Positions 24,835-31,937 of a DNA stretch of 64,000 bases are shown here, in pieces. The notes under the pieces were generated by a model. It was not told the DNA's origin, did not search any database, and was given only the letters and a program-made list of their open reading frames with translations. Positions within the stretch are counted from its first letter, which is position 1, and each line of letters starts with the position of its first letter. The stretch comes from Nonomuraea polychroma. GTDB taxonomy: Bacteria > Actinomycetota > Actinomycetes > Streptosporangiales > Streptosporangiaceae. The position numbers and the translations under genes were made by a program. Where the stretch lies: assembly GCF_004011505.1 (NCBI RefSeq), contig NZ_SAUN01000001.1, positions 7,963,501-8,027,500 of the forward strand. Direction: 5' to 3'.

Positions 24835-25162
24835 CACGCCTCCGCTCGCGCCGATCCCCCCGGCTGGCGCGGTGTCGTCCGTTGCCGATCCCCATCATCC
24901 GCGGTGAAGTAGTCACCCTATCCGGTCTCCGCCATTCTTCCAGGAAAGCCACGCCCATGCTGCAGGCACGACAGCCCTCACGGCAAACCGGGGCACGATG
25001 ACAGGCTCCAGTGCCGATTCCTGTCACTTCCCAGTCGAATCGCCTATTGACCAGGCCAGACGCCTAAAATCGCCTAGCCTGGCCGCCATGGATTCCTGAC
25101 CAAAATAGGCATGGACTCTCACGCCTTACGCATTCGGCATGGAGCGCGAGCGGAGGGGTGCG
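24835..25162. promoter_or_regulatory. Upstream region of the T4SS-like operon with clustered repeats
   Basis: This 328-bp gene-free stretch holds a TGACAGG/CCTGTCA inverted repeat (24999-25005 and 25020-25026, 14-bp spacer). It also has three CGCCTA hexamers at 25041, 25061 and 25071, 20 and 10 bp apart, so all on one helix face. Bases 25016-25027 read on the minus strand give GTGACAGGAATC, identical to the left part of the CRP-like site at 6768. I cannot place a convincing -35/-10 pair. Confidence 0.45.
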
Positions 25163-25489
25163 TCAGGCGGGCTCTGGGTCCTGGGTGGACTGCCCCTGCC
25201 GCCTGCTCTGCAGGTCCACGACCGTCGTCCGGCTCTGGAGGTCCACCACGGTGGGGCGCACTGCCCGCTCCAGCGAGCCGCGCAGGTCAGCCAGCATGTC
25301 CGCGGTGTCGCTCTCGCGCATGCGGCTGGCCATCTCGTTGCGCTCGTCGACCTTCCTGCGGAGGTAGGCCTCCCGGTTGACACGGAGGCCGTACATGAGC
25401 TCGACCCTGATCAGGGCGAGCTCCTCCTCGAGGCTGATGCCCGCCAGGGTGGGCGCGGAGCGTCGTTTCCGGATGATGCGACGGATCAT
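25163..25489 (-). CDS. Small charged helical protein, unknown function
   Basis: 108 residues, no family recognised. A basic start (MIRRIIRKRR) is followed by a predicted long helix rich in Glu/Arg (about 18-75), consistent with a coiled coil. The tail contains an exact duplication of TVVDLQSR. It has no membrane segment. The ribosome site GGGAGG is strong and 6-7 bases from ATG, which argues that the gene is real. It lies upstream of, and in the same direction as, the T4SS-like operon, 328 bp away, and divergently from xseB. Confidence 0.6.
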   Translation of the reverse strand: MIRRIIRKRRSAPTLAGISLEEELALIRVELMYGLRVNREAYLRRKVDERNEMASRMRESDTADMLADLRGSLERAVRPTVVDLQSRTTVVDLQSRRQGQSTQDPEPA

Positions 25490-25718
25490 GAGGGGCCTCC
25501 CGAGTCAGCGTGAACGCCGTGACGATTCGACGCGCGGGGGCCCATAGTGGTTGACGCATCACTTGTCCCGGGATCAGACATCAGAGCGCTCCCGGGAGTC
25601 AGACGCCGTAGTGGGCGTTGGCCGCCATCCATCGACGGCGACCTAGCGTAGCGAATGACGACTCTGAGTAAACGGATTGAACGCTGCGCGCCGGATGTCG
25701 TCCGGCCCGTCTAGGCTG

Positions 25719-25961
25719 ATGACCGTGGCAGCAGACGAGAAGGCGCCCTCATACGAGCAGGCCCGCGAGGAGTTGACCGAGGTGGTGCGCCGCCTGGAGA
25801 CGGGCGGTCTCACCCTGGAGCAGTCGATCGAGCTCTGGGAGCGCGGGGAGAAACTGGCGGCGGTCTGCGAGGAGTGGCTCCAGGGGGCCAGGGTCAAGCT
25901 GGCCGCCGCCATGGCCCGCCGCTCCGAGCCCACCTCAGGCGCCGACGACGCGCCCTTCTGA
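25719..25961 (+). CDS. xseB: Exodeoxyribonuclease VII small subunit
   Basis: 80 residues. The XseB fold is plain: SYEQAREELTEVVRRLETGGLTLEQSIELWERGEKLA-type helical hairpin followed by CEEWLQGARVKL. It binds XseA to form the exonuclease that degrades single-stranded DNA. ATG 25719 is chosen; GTG two codons later is possible. Usually xseB follows xseA directly, but here xseA is 1.6 kb away on the other strand. Confidence 0.93.
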   Translation: MTVAADEKAPSYEQAREELTEVVRRLETGGLTLEQSIELWERGEKLAAVCEEWLQGARVKLAAAMARRSEPTSGADDAPF

Positions 25962-26062
25962 CCGCCACACCCGACGGCCCGCCCTTGCGGGCACCACACC
26001 CGACGGCATCCCCTCGCCGGCGCCGTGCTCCGACGACCGGACGCCCTGGCGTCGAGGGATGC

Positions 26063-26476
26063 TCAGGCGGCCTGGGGCAGCAGCGCCACCACTGGGATCC
26101 GGCGGCTCGTCTTGGCCTCGTACTCGGCGAAGCCGGGCGCCTGCGCGACCATCCTGGCGTAGAGCCGGTCACGCTCCTCACCCTCGATGAAGACGGGCTT
26201 GGCCTCGAACGTCTCCGTGCCGACCTCCACGGTGGCCGAGGGCGTCGCCCGCAGGTTGTGATACCAGGCGGGGTGGTGGTCCGCGCCGGCGTTGGAGGCG
26301 ATGACGACGTAGCGCTCGCCGTCCGCGAGATACATCACGGGCGTGGTGACCGGCCTGCCGCTCTTGGCTCCCGTGGTGGTGAGCAGCACCAGCGGCGCGC
26401 CCTCGAACATGCCGCCGACACGTCCTTCGTTGGCACGGAACTCATCGATGACCTGCTGGTTGAACTCGTTGGGCAT
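26063..26476 (-). CDS. F420-dependent nitroreductase-family protein (Ddn-like)
   Basis: 137 residues of the deazaflavin-dependent nitroreductase family (PF04075). Visible family features are PLVLLTTTGAKSGRPVTTPVMY, the core ...ADHHPAWYHNLRATPSATVEVG and the short length. It probably binds F420 in the cytoplasm and reduces quinones or nitroaromatics; the natural substrate is unknown. It is divergent from a TetR gene with twin operators between them, so it is most likely repressed by that TetR and induced by a small xenobiotic or quinone. Confidence 0.9.
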   Translation of the reverse strand: MPNEFNQQVIDEFRANEGRVGGMFEGAPLVLLTTTGAKSGRPVTTPVMYLADGERYVVIASNAGADHHPAWYHNLRATPSATVEVGTETFEAKPVFIEGEERDRLYARMVAQAPGFAEYEAKTSRRIPVVALLPQAA

Positions 26477-26494
26477 AGTCAGCTCCTCAAAATT

Positions 26495-26537
26495 GGAGAA
26501 ATCTCCGGTTCGAGACTAATCGGAGGACTCTCCGGTT
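26495..26537. promoter_or_regulatory. Twin TetR operators between nitroreductase and tetR
   Basis: Two copies of GGAG-N4-CTCCGGTT lie at 26495-26510 and 26522-26537, 27 bp apart, in the 81-bp divergent gap. Each contains a GGAG/CTCC dyad. The placement covers both promoters, which fits autoregulation together with repression of the nitroreductase. Confidence 0.6.
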
Positions 26538-26557
26538 ACAAGCTGTATGCTCCACAC

Positions 26558-27160
26558 GTGCGCGGACGTCGTTCCTTGCCCCTGGTCGGGCAACCTCAGC
26601 CGGAACGGGCAGACGCCGCGCGCAACCGGCAGAAGATCATCGAAGTGGCGGGCCGGATGATCGCCGAGCGCGGCGCCGCCGAGCTGTCGCTCGACGAAGT
26701 GGCCCGAGTGGCCGGCGTCGGCGTAGGCACCGTCTACCGCCGCTTCGGCGACCGGTCCGGGCTGGTCTACGCGCTGCTCGACGAGCGGGAGCGGCAGTTC
26801 CAGTCGGCGTTCTTCGCCGGCCCTCCGCCGCTCGGCCCGGGCGCCCCGGCGGCCGAGCGGATCACGGCGTTCCTGCACGCGCTGGTCGACCGTATCGCGG
26901 CGCAGCAGGAGCTGTTCCTGCTGCTGGAGCAGGGCGGCAAGCGAGGTGGGTTCAGCGGGCCCTACAAGGTGCACCACATCCACCTGGCCACGCTGGTCGC
27001 CGAGGCTTGCCCGCTCGCCGACACGGCGTTCCTGGCCGACGCGTTGCTCGCGCCGGTCAACGCCCGCCTGATCGCCGTGCAGACCGAGGAGCGCGGCATG
27101 ACGATCGACGCGATCAAATCGGGCCTGACGGCGCTCGTCGCGGCCGTCACCCGCCCATAG
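26558..27160 (+). CDS. TetR-family repressor
   Basis: 200 residues. The N-terminal HTH (about 22-67) has the TetR signature LDEVARVAGVGVGTVYRRFGDRSGLVYALL. The C-terminal effector/dimer domain contains QQELFLLLEQGG. GTG 26558 opens the frame shortly before the conserved region; no good Shine-Dalgarno sequence is visible, so the mRNA may be leaderless. Divergent from the nitroreductase gene with operator-like repeats between, it is the probable local repressor. Confidence 0.88.
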   Translation: MRGRRSLPLVGQPQPERADAARNRQKIIEVAGRMIAERGAAELSLDEVARVAGVGVGTVYRRFGDRSGLVYALLDERERQFQSAFFAGPPPLGPGAPAAERITAFLHALVDRIAAQQELFLLLEQGGKRGGFSGPYKVHHIHLATLVAEACPLADTAFLADALLAPVNARLIAVQTEERGMTIDAIKSGLTALVAAVTRP

Positions 27161-27196
27161 CTGCGGCTCAGAGCATGAAGCCCAGCATGCGCGTGC

Positions 27197-27553
27197 TCAG
27201 GTCATGAGGCAGAGCAGGTTGCCCTCGGAATCCCTGAACGCGGCCATGCGGATCTCCTTGCCCGGCGTGCCGAACGTGCCGTCGTCGGTGAAGATCAGAT
27301 GCGGCTCCTCGACGATCACGACGTCATGGGCCCGCAGTCGCGCCACATCCGCGTCGAGGTCGTCGGAGGCGAGGTACAGCACCGCGGACGGCGCGCCCTT
27401 CTCGATCAGCAGCCGTACGCCGTCGAGGTCGAAGAAGGCCAGCCCGGGCGGCCGGTAGGTGGCGAGGTGCCGCAGGCCGAGCACATCGCGGTAGAAAGCC
27501 GTGGCCCTGTCGAGGTCGTCGGCGTGCTGGGCGACCTGCACGAGTCCTCTCAT
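27197..27553 (-). CDS. VOC (glyoxalase/bleomycin resistance) family protein
   Basis: 118 residues with two beta-alpha-beta-beta-beta half-modules: LVQVAQHADDLDRATAFYRDVLGL at the start and ...GKEIRMAAFRDSEGNLLCL at the end, where Glu near residue 110 is the usual metal ligand. Substrate cannot be told from sequence. It lies 26 bp from the start of xseA on the same strand (read xseA then VOC), so it may be a downstream member of that transcript. Confidence 0.85.
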   Translation of the reverse strand: MRGLVQVAQHADDLDRATAFYRDVLGLRHLATYRPPGLAFFDLDGVRLLIEKGAPSAVLYLASDDLDADVARLRAHDVVIVEEPHLIFTDDGTFGTPGKEIRMAAFRDSEGNLLCLMT

Positions 27554-27578
27554 GTCCCGAACGTAGACCTCGGACCCG

Positions 27579-28790
27579 CTATGCGCCCTCGTTTTCCACT
27601 CGAACGGTCAGTCTGTCGTCGGACAGGCGGACCGTCAGCAACGAGCCGGGCGCCACGTCCTTGGCCAGGCGCACCACCTCGCCGGAAGGGTGCTGGACGA
27701 TGGCGTACCCGCGCTCCAGCGTGGCCGCCGGGGACAGCGCGATCAGGCGGGCCCTGAGGTGGACCAGGTCGTCGGCGGCCCGGTCGAGCGAGCCGGACAA
27801 GGAGCGCCTGGCCCGGTCACGCAACGACTCCACCTGCTCGGCCCTGCGCTCGAGCTCGCGTACGGGATCGGCCAGTGAGGGCCGGGAGCGTACGGATGTC
27901 AGCCAGGACATCTCGCGGTCGAGCCAGCCGCTCACCACCCTGCGGCCCCGGTCGCGGAGCTGGCGCACCAGCGTGAGCTGCTCCCCGACGTCGGGCACGA
28001 CCTTCTTGGCGGCGTCGGTGGGGGTGGACGCGCGTACGTCCGCCACCAGGTCGAGCAGCGGGCTGTCCTGTTCGTGACCGATGGCGCTCACGACGGGCGT
28101 GCGGCAGGCGGCCACCGCGCGGACGAGCGTCTCATCGGAGAACGGCAGAAGGTCCTCCAGAGAGCCGCCGCCGCGGGCGACGACGATCACATCGACGTCG
28201 GCGTCCGCGTCCAGCTTGCGGAGCGCCTCGGTCACCTCGCCCACCGCGTAAGGCCCCTGGACGGCCACCTCCTCGACCTTGAACCGCACGGCGGGCCAGC
28301 GCCGGCGGGAGTTTTCCAGCACGTCCCGCTCGGCCGCGGAGTCGCGGCCGCAGATGAGCCCGATCGTGCCCGGCAGGAACGGCAGCCGCCGCTTCCTCTC
28401 GGCGCCGAAGAGCCCTTCGGCGGCCAGCAGCTGCCTGAGCCGCTCCAGCCTCGCCAGCAGCTCACCCACGCCGACCGGGCGGATCTCCAGGGCGGTGAAG
28501 GCGAATGAGCCCTTGTTGACCCAGAAGTCCGGCTTCACCTGCATGACGACCCTGGCGCCGTCGGCCGGTCGCGGCACGGCAGCCTCGTAGACGCCGCGCG
28601 GAGCGGTGACCCTGGCGGACACGTTGGCGACCGGGTCGCGCAGGGTCAGGAACACCGTGCCGCCGCGGGCGCTCAGATCCGTGATCTGGCCCTCGACCCA
28701 GACCGTGCCGAGCCTGGCGATCCAGCCGCCCACCATCTGCAGGACCGTGCGGATGGGGAGCGGGGACTCGGGTGAGGTCTTCTCGGGCAT
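27579..28790 (-). CDS. xseA: Exodeoxyribonuclease VII large subunit
   Basis: 403 residues. N-terminal OB-fold (about 10-105, VWVEGQITDLSARGGTVFLTL), then the catalytic domain with GLICGRDSAAERDVL, VIVVARGGGSLEDL, SAIGHEQDSPLLD and RASTPTDAA, and a C-terminal coiled coil. It degrades single-stranded DNA together with XseB. The xseB gene is not adjacent: nitroreductase, tetR and VOC genes lie between. In other actinobacteria the pair is next to the Rv1109c-like gene and ispH, as xseA still is here. Confidence 0.95.
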   Translation of the reverse strand: MPEKTSPESPLPIRTVLQMVGGWIARLGTVWVEGQITDLSARGGTVFLTLRDPVANVSARVTAPRGVYEAAVPRPADGARVVMQVKPDFWVNKGSFAFTALEIRPVGVGELLARLERLRQLLAAEGLFGAERKRRLPFLPGTIGLICGRDSAAERDVLENSRRRWPAVRFKVEEVAVQGPYAVGEVTEALRKLDADADVDVIVVARGGGSLEDLLPFSDETLVRAVAACRTPVVSAIGHEQDSPLLDLVADVRASTPTDAAKKVVPDVGEQLTLVRQLRDRGRRVVSGWLDREMSWLTSVRSRPSLADPVRELERRAEQVESLRDRARRSLSGSLDRAADDLVHLRARLIALSPAATLERGYAIVQHPSGEVVRLAKDVAPGSLLTVRLSDDRLTVRVENEGA

Positions 28791-28816
28791 AGCGGAAGAC
28801 TACGGGCTCGCTCCGA

Positions 28817-29719
28817 CTACTCTCCGGCCTGCAGCTTGGCGAGGCGGTTCTCGAACATCCGCACGACCTCGGGGCGGCCCTGCGTGGCCCGCTCGTAGGC
28901 CAGGAAGTCGCCGATCTGCTCGGCGGTCTTGCCACGCATCCTGGCGCGCAGGGAGGCGACGGTCAGCTCGTCGTAGCCCGGCAGCGGCTCGGCAGGCTTC
29001 GCGACCTGCTCAGGCGCGGCAGCGGGCGCTTCCGCGACGGCCGGCTCGGTGACGGCCTCCGGAGCGGAGGGCTCCTCGACGACGGGCTCGGTGACGGCCC
29101 TGGGGACGGCGGGCGCGGCCTTCGGCTCGGCGGCGGGCGCGGGCTCGTCCACGACCTTCGTCTTGGCTGCGGGCTTGGGCGCCGCCTCCTTCTTGGCGGC
29201 ACGCTTGGGCGCCGTCTCGGTCTTGGCGGCCGGCTCCGTCTTGGCGGCCGGCTCCGTCTTGGCGGCCGGCTCCGTCTTGGCGGCCGGCTCCGTCTTGGCG
29301 GCCGGCTCGGTGGCGGGAGCCTCGGGCTCGGCGGTGGCGACCGGCTCCTTCTTGCCCGCCGGCGCGAAGATGACCGGGTCGGGCTTGGTCTTCGCGGCAC
29401 CGTTCGGCTCGGCTGCGCCGGGCCGCGGCGCGAAGATGACCGGCTCCTTACGGCGAGCTTCGGCGGGCTCTTCCTCGGCCGGCGGCGCGGCCACCTGGCC
29501 GGCGGCGGAGGGGCGGGCAGCCTGCTCCTCCTGGCGCTCTTCCTTGTTGCCAAGGCCCTTGATGGAGTTCTTCACCCGGTCCACCAGCAGCAGCGCCTGT
29601 CCGGCGGCGCTGAGCGTGGACTGGACGACCATGAGCGGAAGGTCCTTGACCTTCTCCTTCATCTCGTCCTTGTTGGTAATGGTTTTGGCGATGTTGCGTA
29701 TCACGTCGCTGAGGGACAT
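28817..29719 (-). CDS. Rv1109c-like lipid-droplet-associated protein with Lys/Ala/Pro repeat
   Basis: 300 residues. The N-terminal 55 residues are conserved and helical (MSLSDVIRNIAKTITNKDEM ... LSAAGQALLLVDRVKNSIKGLG). The middle (about 60-245) is Ala/Glu/Pro/Lys-rich, with five AAKTEP-type hexapeptides and two VIFAP motifs. The end (about 250-300) is a second short helical domain (YDELTVASLRARMRGKTAEQIGDFLAYE). Position between xseA and ispH matches Rv1109c, whose relatives are annotated as lipid-droplet-associated. The start is ATG 29719 behind GGGAGACGTC; longer frames upstream invade the ispH promoter. Confidence 0.78.
   Translation of the reverse strand: MSLSDVIRNIAKTITNKDEMKEKVKDLPLMVVQSTLSAAGQALLLVDRVKNSIKGLGNKEERQEEQAARPSAAGQVAAPPAEEEPAEARRKEPVIFAPRPGAAEPNGAAKTKPDPVIFAPAGKKEPVATAEPEAPATEPAAKTEPAAKTEPAAKTEPAAKTEPAAKTETAPKRAAKKEAAPKPAAKTKVVDEPAPAAEPKAAPAVPRAVTEPVVEEPSAPEAVTEPAVAEAPAAAPEQVAKPAEPLPGYDELTVASLRARMRGKTAEQIGDFLAYERATQGRPEVVRMFENRLAKLQAGE
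29220..29309. repeat. Five 18-bp tandem repeats in the Rv1109c-like gene
   Basis: The unit GTCTTGGCGGCCGGCTCC recurs five times in succession with one mismatch at the end, encoding AAKTEP hexapeptides. Near-perfect identity suggests recent slippage and likely strain-to-strain length change. Confidence 0.9.
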
Positions 29720-29819
29720 GACGTCTCCCTGGGAGGTCTGTAGTGGACGGCCAGTCTGGCAAACCGCGGACGACCACGCACGCGCGGGCTTGATGGCCGC
29801 TCCACGTAGCATAGAAAGT

Positions 29820-30788
29820 ATGGAGCCCCAGACCCCTACATCCCGCCGAGTCCTGGTAGCCAAGCCACGGGGCTACTGTGCCGGAGTCGATCGAGCCGTG
29901 GTAGCGGTCGAGAAGGCTCTGGAGCAGTACGGCGCCCCGATCTACGTACGCAAGCAGATCGTCCACAACACCCACGTCGTCAAGACGCTCGAGGCCAGGG
30001 GCGCCATCTTCGTCGAGGAGACCGAGGAGGTCCCCGAGGGCGCGATCGTGGTCTTCTCCGCCCATGGCGTCTCCCCGGCCGTGCATTCCGCGGCGAAGCA
30101 GCGCAATCTGCGCACCATCGATGCCACCTGCCCGCTGGTCACCAAGGTGCACAACGAGGCCAAGCGGTTCGCGGGGCAGGACTACGAGATCCTGCTGATC
30201 GGCCACGAAGGCCATGAGGAGGTCGAGGGCACCTCCGGCGAGGCTCCCGAGCACATCCAGCTCGTCGACGGGCTCGACTCGGTCGACCGGGTGCAGGTGA
30301 AGGACCCGAGCAAGCTGATCTGGTTGTCGCAGACCACGCTGTCGGTCGACGAGACCACCGAGACCGTCGCCAAACTCAAGCAACGTTTCCCCAACCTGCT
30401 CGACCCGCCGAGCGACGACATCTGCTACGCCACCCAGAACCGGCAGATCGCGGTCAAGGAGATCGCCGCCGAGGCGCAACTGGTGATCGTGGTGGGCTCG
30501 GAAAACTCCTCCAACTCCAAGCGCCTGGTCGAAGTGGCCATGGACTACGGCGCCGACGCCTCCTACCTGGTCGACAATGCGGGCTTCATCCGGGACGAGT
30601 GGCTGGAGGGCGTCACCACGGTCGGCGTGACCAGCGGCGCCTCGGTCCCTGAGGAGCTGGTCGAGGAGGTGCTCGCGTACCTGGCCGAGCACGGGTTCGG
30701 CGACGTGACCGAGGTCGAGCCGGTGCAGGAGAGCATGCGTTTCGCGCTGCCCCATGAGCTGCGCAAGGACCTCAGGACCGTCTCCTAG
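29820..30788 (+). CDS. ispH: 4-hydroxy-3-methylbut-2-enyl diphosphate reductase
   Basis: 322 residues. Last step of the non-mevalonate isoprenoid pathway, making isopentenyl and dimethylallyl diphosphate. The three [4Fe-4S] ligands are Cys20 (GYCAGV), Cys104 (ATCPLV) and Cys202 (ICYATQNR), with the catalytic TSGASVPEELV motif near residue 282. ATG 29820 begins shortly before the conserved start. It is divergent from the Rv1109c-like gene, as in mycobacteria (lytB2), and a hairpin follows the stop. Confidence 0.97.
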   Translation: MEPQTPTSRRVLVAKPRGYCAGVDRAVVAVEKALEQYGAPIYVRKQIVHNTHVVKTLEARGAIFVEETEEVPEGAIVVFSAHGVSPAVHSAAKQRNLRTIDATCPLVTKVHNEAKRFAGQDYEILLIGHEGHEEVEGTSGEAPEHIQLVDGLDSVDRVQVKDPSKLIWLSQTTLSVDETTETVAKLKQRFPNLLDPPSDDICYATQNRQIAVKEIAAEAQLVIVVGSENSSNSKRLVEVAMDYGADASYLVDNAGFIRDEWLEGVTTVGVTSGASVPEELVEEVLAYLAEHGFGDVTEVEPVQESMRFALPHELRKDLRTVS

Positions 30789-30802
30789 TCCTCGCCGTCC
30801 CC

Positions 30803-30835
30803 CTGGAGCCGTTCTTGGACAAGGAACGGCTCCAG
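30803..30835 (+). terminator. Hairpin terminator after ispH
   Basis: A 12-bp perfect stem (CTGGAGCCGTTC and its complement) around a 9-base centre lies 15 bp after the ispH stop. The centre can pair further (TTG with CAA). There is no T-run. Confidence 0.7.
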
Positions 30836-30959
30836 GAGGACAAGACCACCGCGGTGGCCGCCCGGAGCCGGTGTGCCCATTGGCCCTAGGTCGTTCAGCG
30901 GCTGATGCGCTTCAAGGCAGCTCTATCCCATCATGATCCACATCCAATAGGTTCGCGGC

Positions 30960-31403
30960 ATGACCGTCGAGGATCACAAGCAACTCCTGTGGCACGTCTT
31001 CACCGAGACCGCTCGGGGCAACGGCCGACCGTTCGTTGACGCGCTGGCCGACGACGTCCGGTGGACGATCATCGGATCCACTGCATGGTCGCGCATCTAC
31101 CAGGGCAAACGTGCCGTGCTCGACGAACTCCTGGCCCCGCTGGCGGCGCAGCTCACCGGCCCCAACACGGTCAGCGCCGAGCGCATCATCGCCGAGGGCG
31201 ACCTGGTCGTCGTCGAGGGCCGCAACCACAGCACCACCCGCTCCGGCCGCCGCTACCCCAACCGGTACTGCTGGATCATGCGCATGCGCGACGGCAAGAT
31301 CGCGGAAATCACCGAGTACACCGACACCCAGCTGATCAACGACGTCCTCGTCCCGCCTCCTCCGGAAGGTCCCGCAGGTGCCACGGCAGCCGCAGGCGGC
31401 TAG
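30960..31403 (+). CDS. SnoaL-like/NTF2-fold protein
   Basis: 147 residues of the nuclear transport factor 2-like fold: helix LLWHVFTETARGNGRPFVDALADDVRW, then YQGKRAVLDELLAPL and VVVEGRNHSTTRSGRRYPNRYCWIMRMRDGKIAEITEYTDT. Such proteins are isomerases, hydrolases or unknown-function binding proteins; no substrate can be assigned. The stop TAG shares the tetranucleotide CTAG with the stop of the convergent DUF6542 gene. Confidence 0.85.
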   Translation: MTVEDHKQLLWHVFTETARGNGRPFVDALADDVRWTIIGSTAWSRIYQGKRAVLDELLAPLAAQLTGPNTVSAERIIAEGDLVVVEGRNHSTTRSGRRYPNRYCWIMRMRDGKIAEITEYTDTQLINDVLVPPPPEGPAGATAAAGG

Positions 31404-31924
31404 TCCTCGCCGCGCGGCGTCCCGTAGATCTTGGGCTCGAAATAGCCCTCCGGCTCCGGCACGAACGGCTGGCGCGGGCGCGGCACCTCGGCGCCCGCCT
31501 TCAGCTCCTCCCGCAGCTCACGTACGTTGTCGCGCAGCCCACGCCGCCACGCCACGCCCAGCACGATGGCCGACCCGGCGAACAACCACGGCGCGCCCCG
31601 TGTCAGCGACGTGTAGAGGCCGAGCGCCAGCGACTGCACGATCGACACCGAGCCGAACGCCCGCCCGAGCTCGACGAACAACGTGGCGCAGAAGAACACC
31701 AGCGGCGGCGTCACCACCAGCGACAGCAGCTCACGGCGGTTGACCAGGAGCGCCCCCAGCAGGCTGGCCAGGACGAAGGCCGCCCCCACCACCTCCTGGA
31801 CGTCCGTCAGCGCCGCCACCACATAGCCCGCCAGGGTGGCGACCAGGGCGAGCGCGATGGCGCCTCGAGCGGTCAACCTGACAGCCGAACGCCTGCCTTT
31901 CTCCCCCACTGGACCGCCCCCCAT
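31400..31924 (-). CDS. DUF6542 membrane protein
   Basis: 174 residues with four hydrophobic helices (about 21-38, 45-60, 68-88 and 110-125) and a charged cytoplasmic C-terminus (VPRPRQPFVPEPEGYFEPKIYG). It holds the position of Rv1111c between ispH and ychF in the mycobacterial order, supporting the family call. Function unknown. It is 13 bp downstream of rmuC on the same strand, so the two are probably co-transcribed. Confidence 0.8.
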   Translation of the reverse strand: MGGGPVGEKGRRSAVRLTARGAIALALVATLAGYVVAALTDVQEVVGAAFVLASLLGALLVNRRELLSLVVTPPLVFFCATLFVELGRAFGSVSIVQSLALGLYTSLTRGAPWLFAGSAIVLGVAWRRGLRDNVRELREELKAGAEVPRPRQPFVPEPEGYFEPKIYGTPRGED

Positions 31925-31937
31925 TCATTGGCCCCGT

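Noticed and set aside
29220..29309. 18-bp repeats considered as CRISPR or plasmid iterons
   Set aside because: They are contiguous, in-frame and encode AAKTEP repeats.
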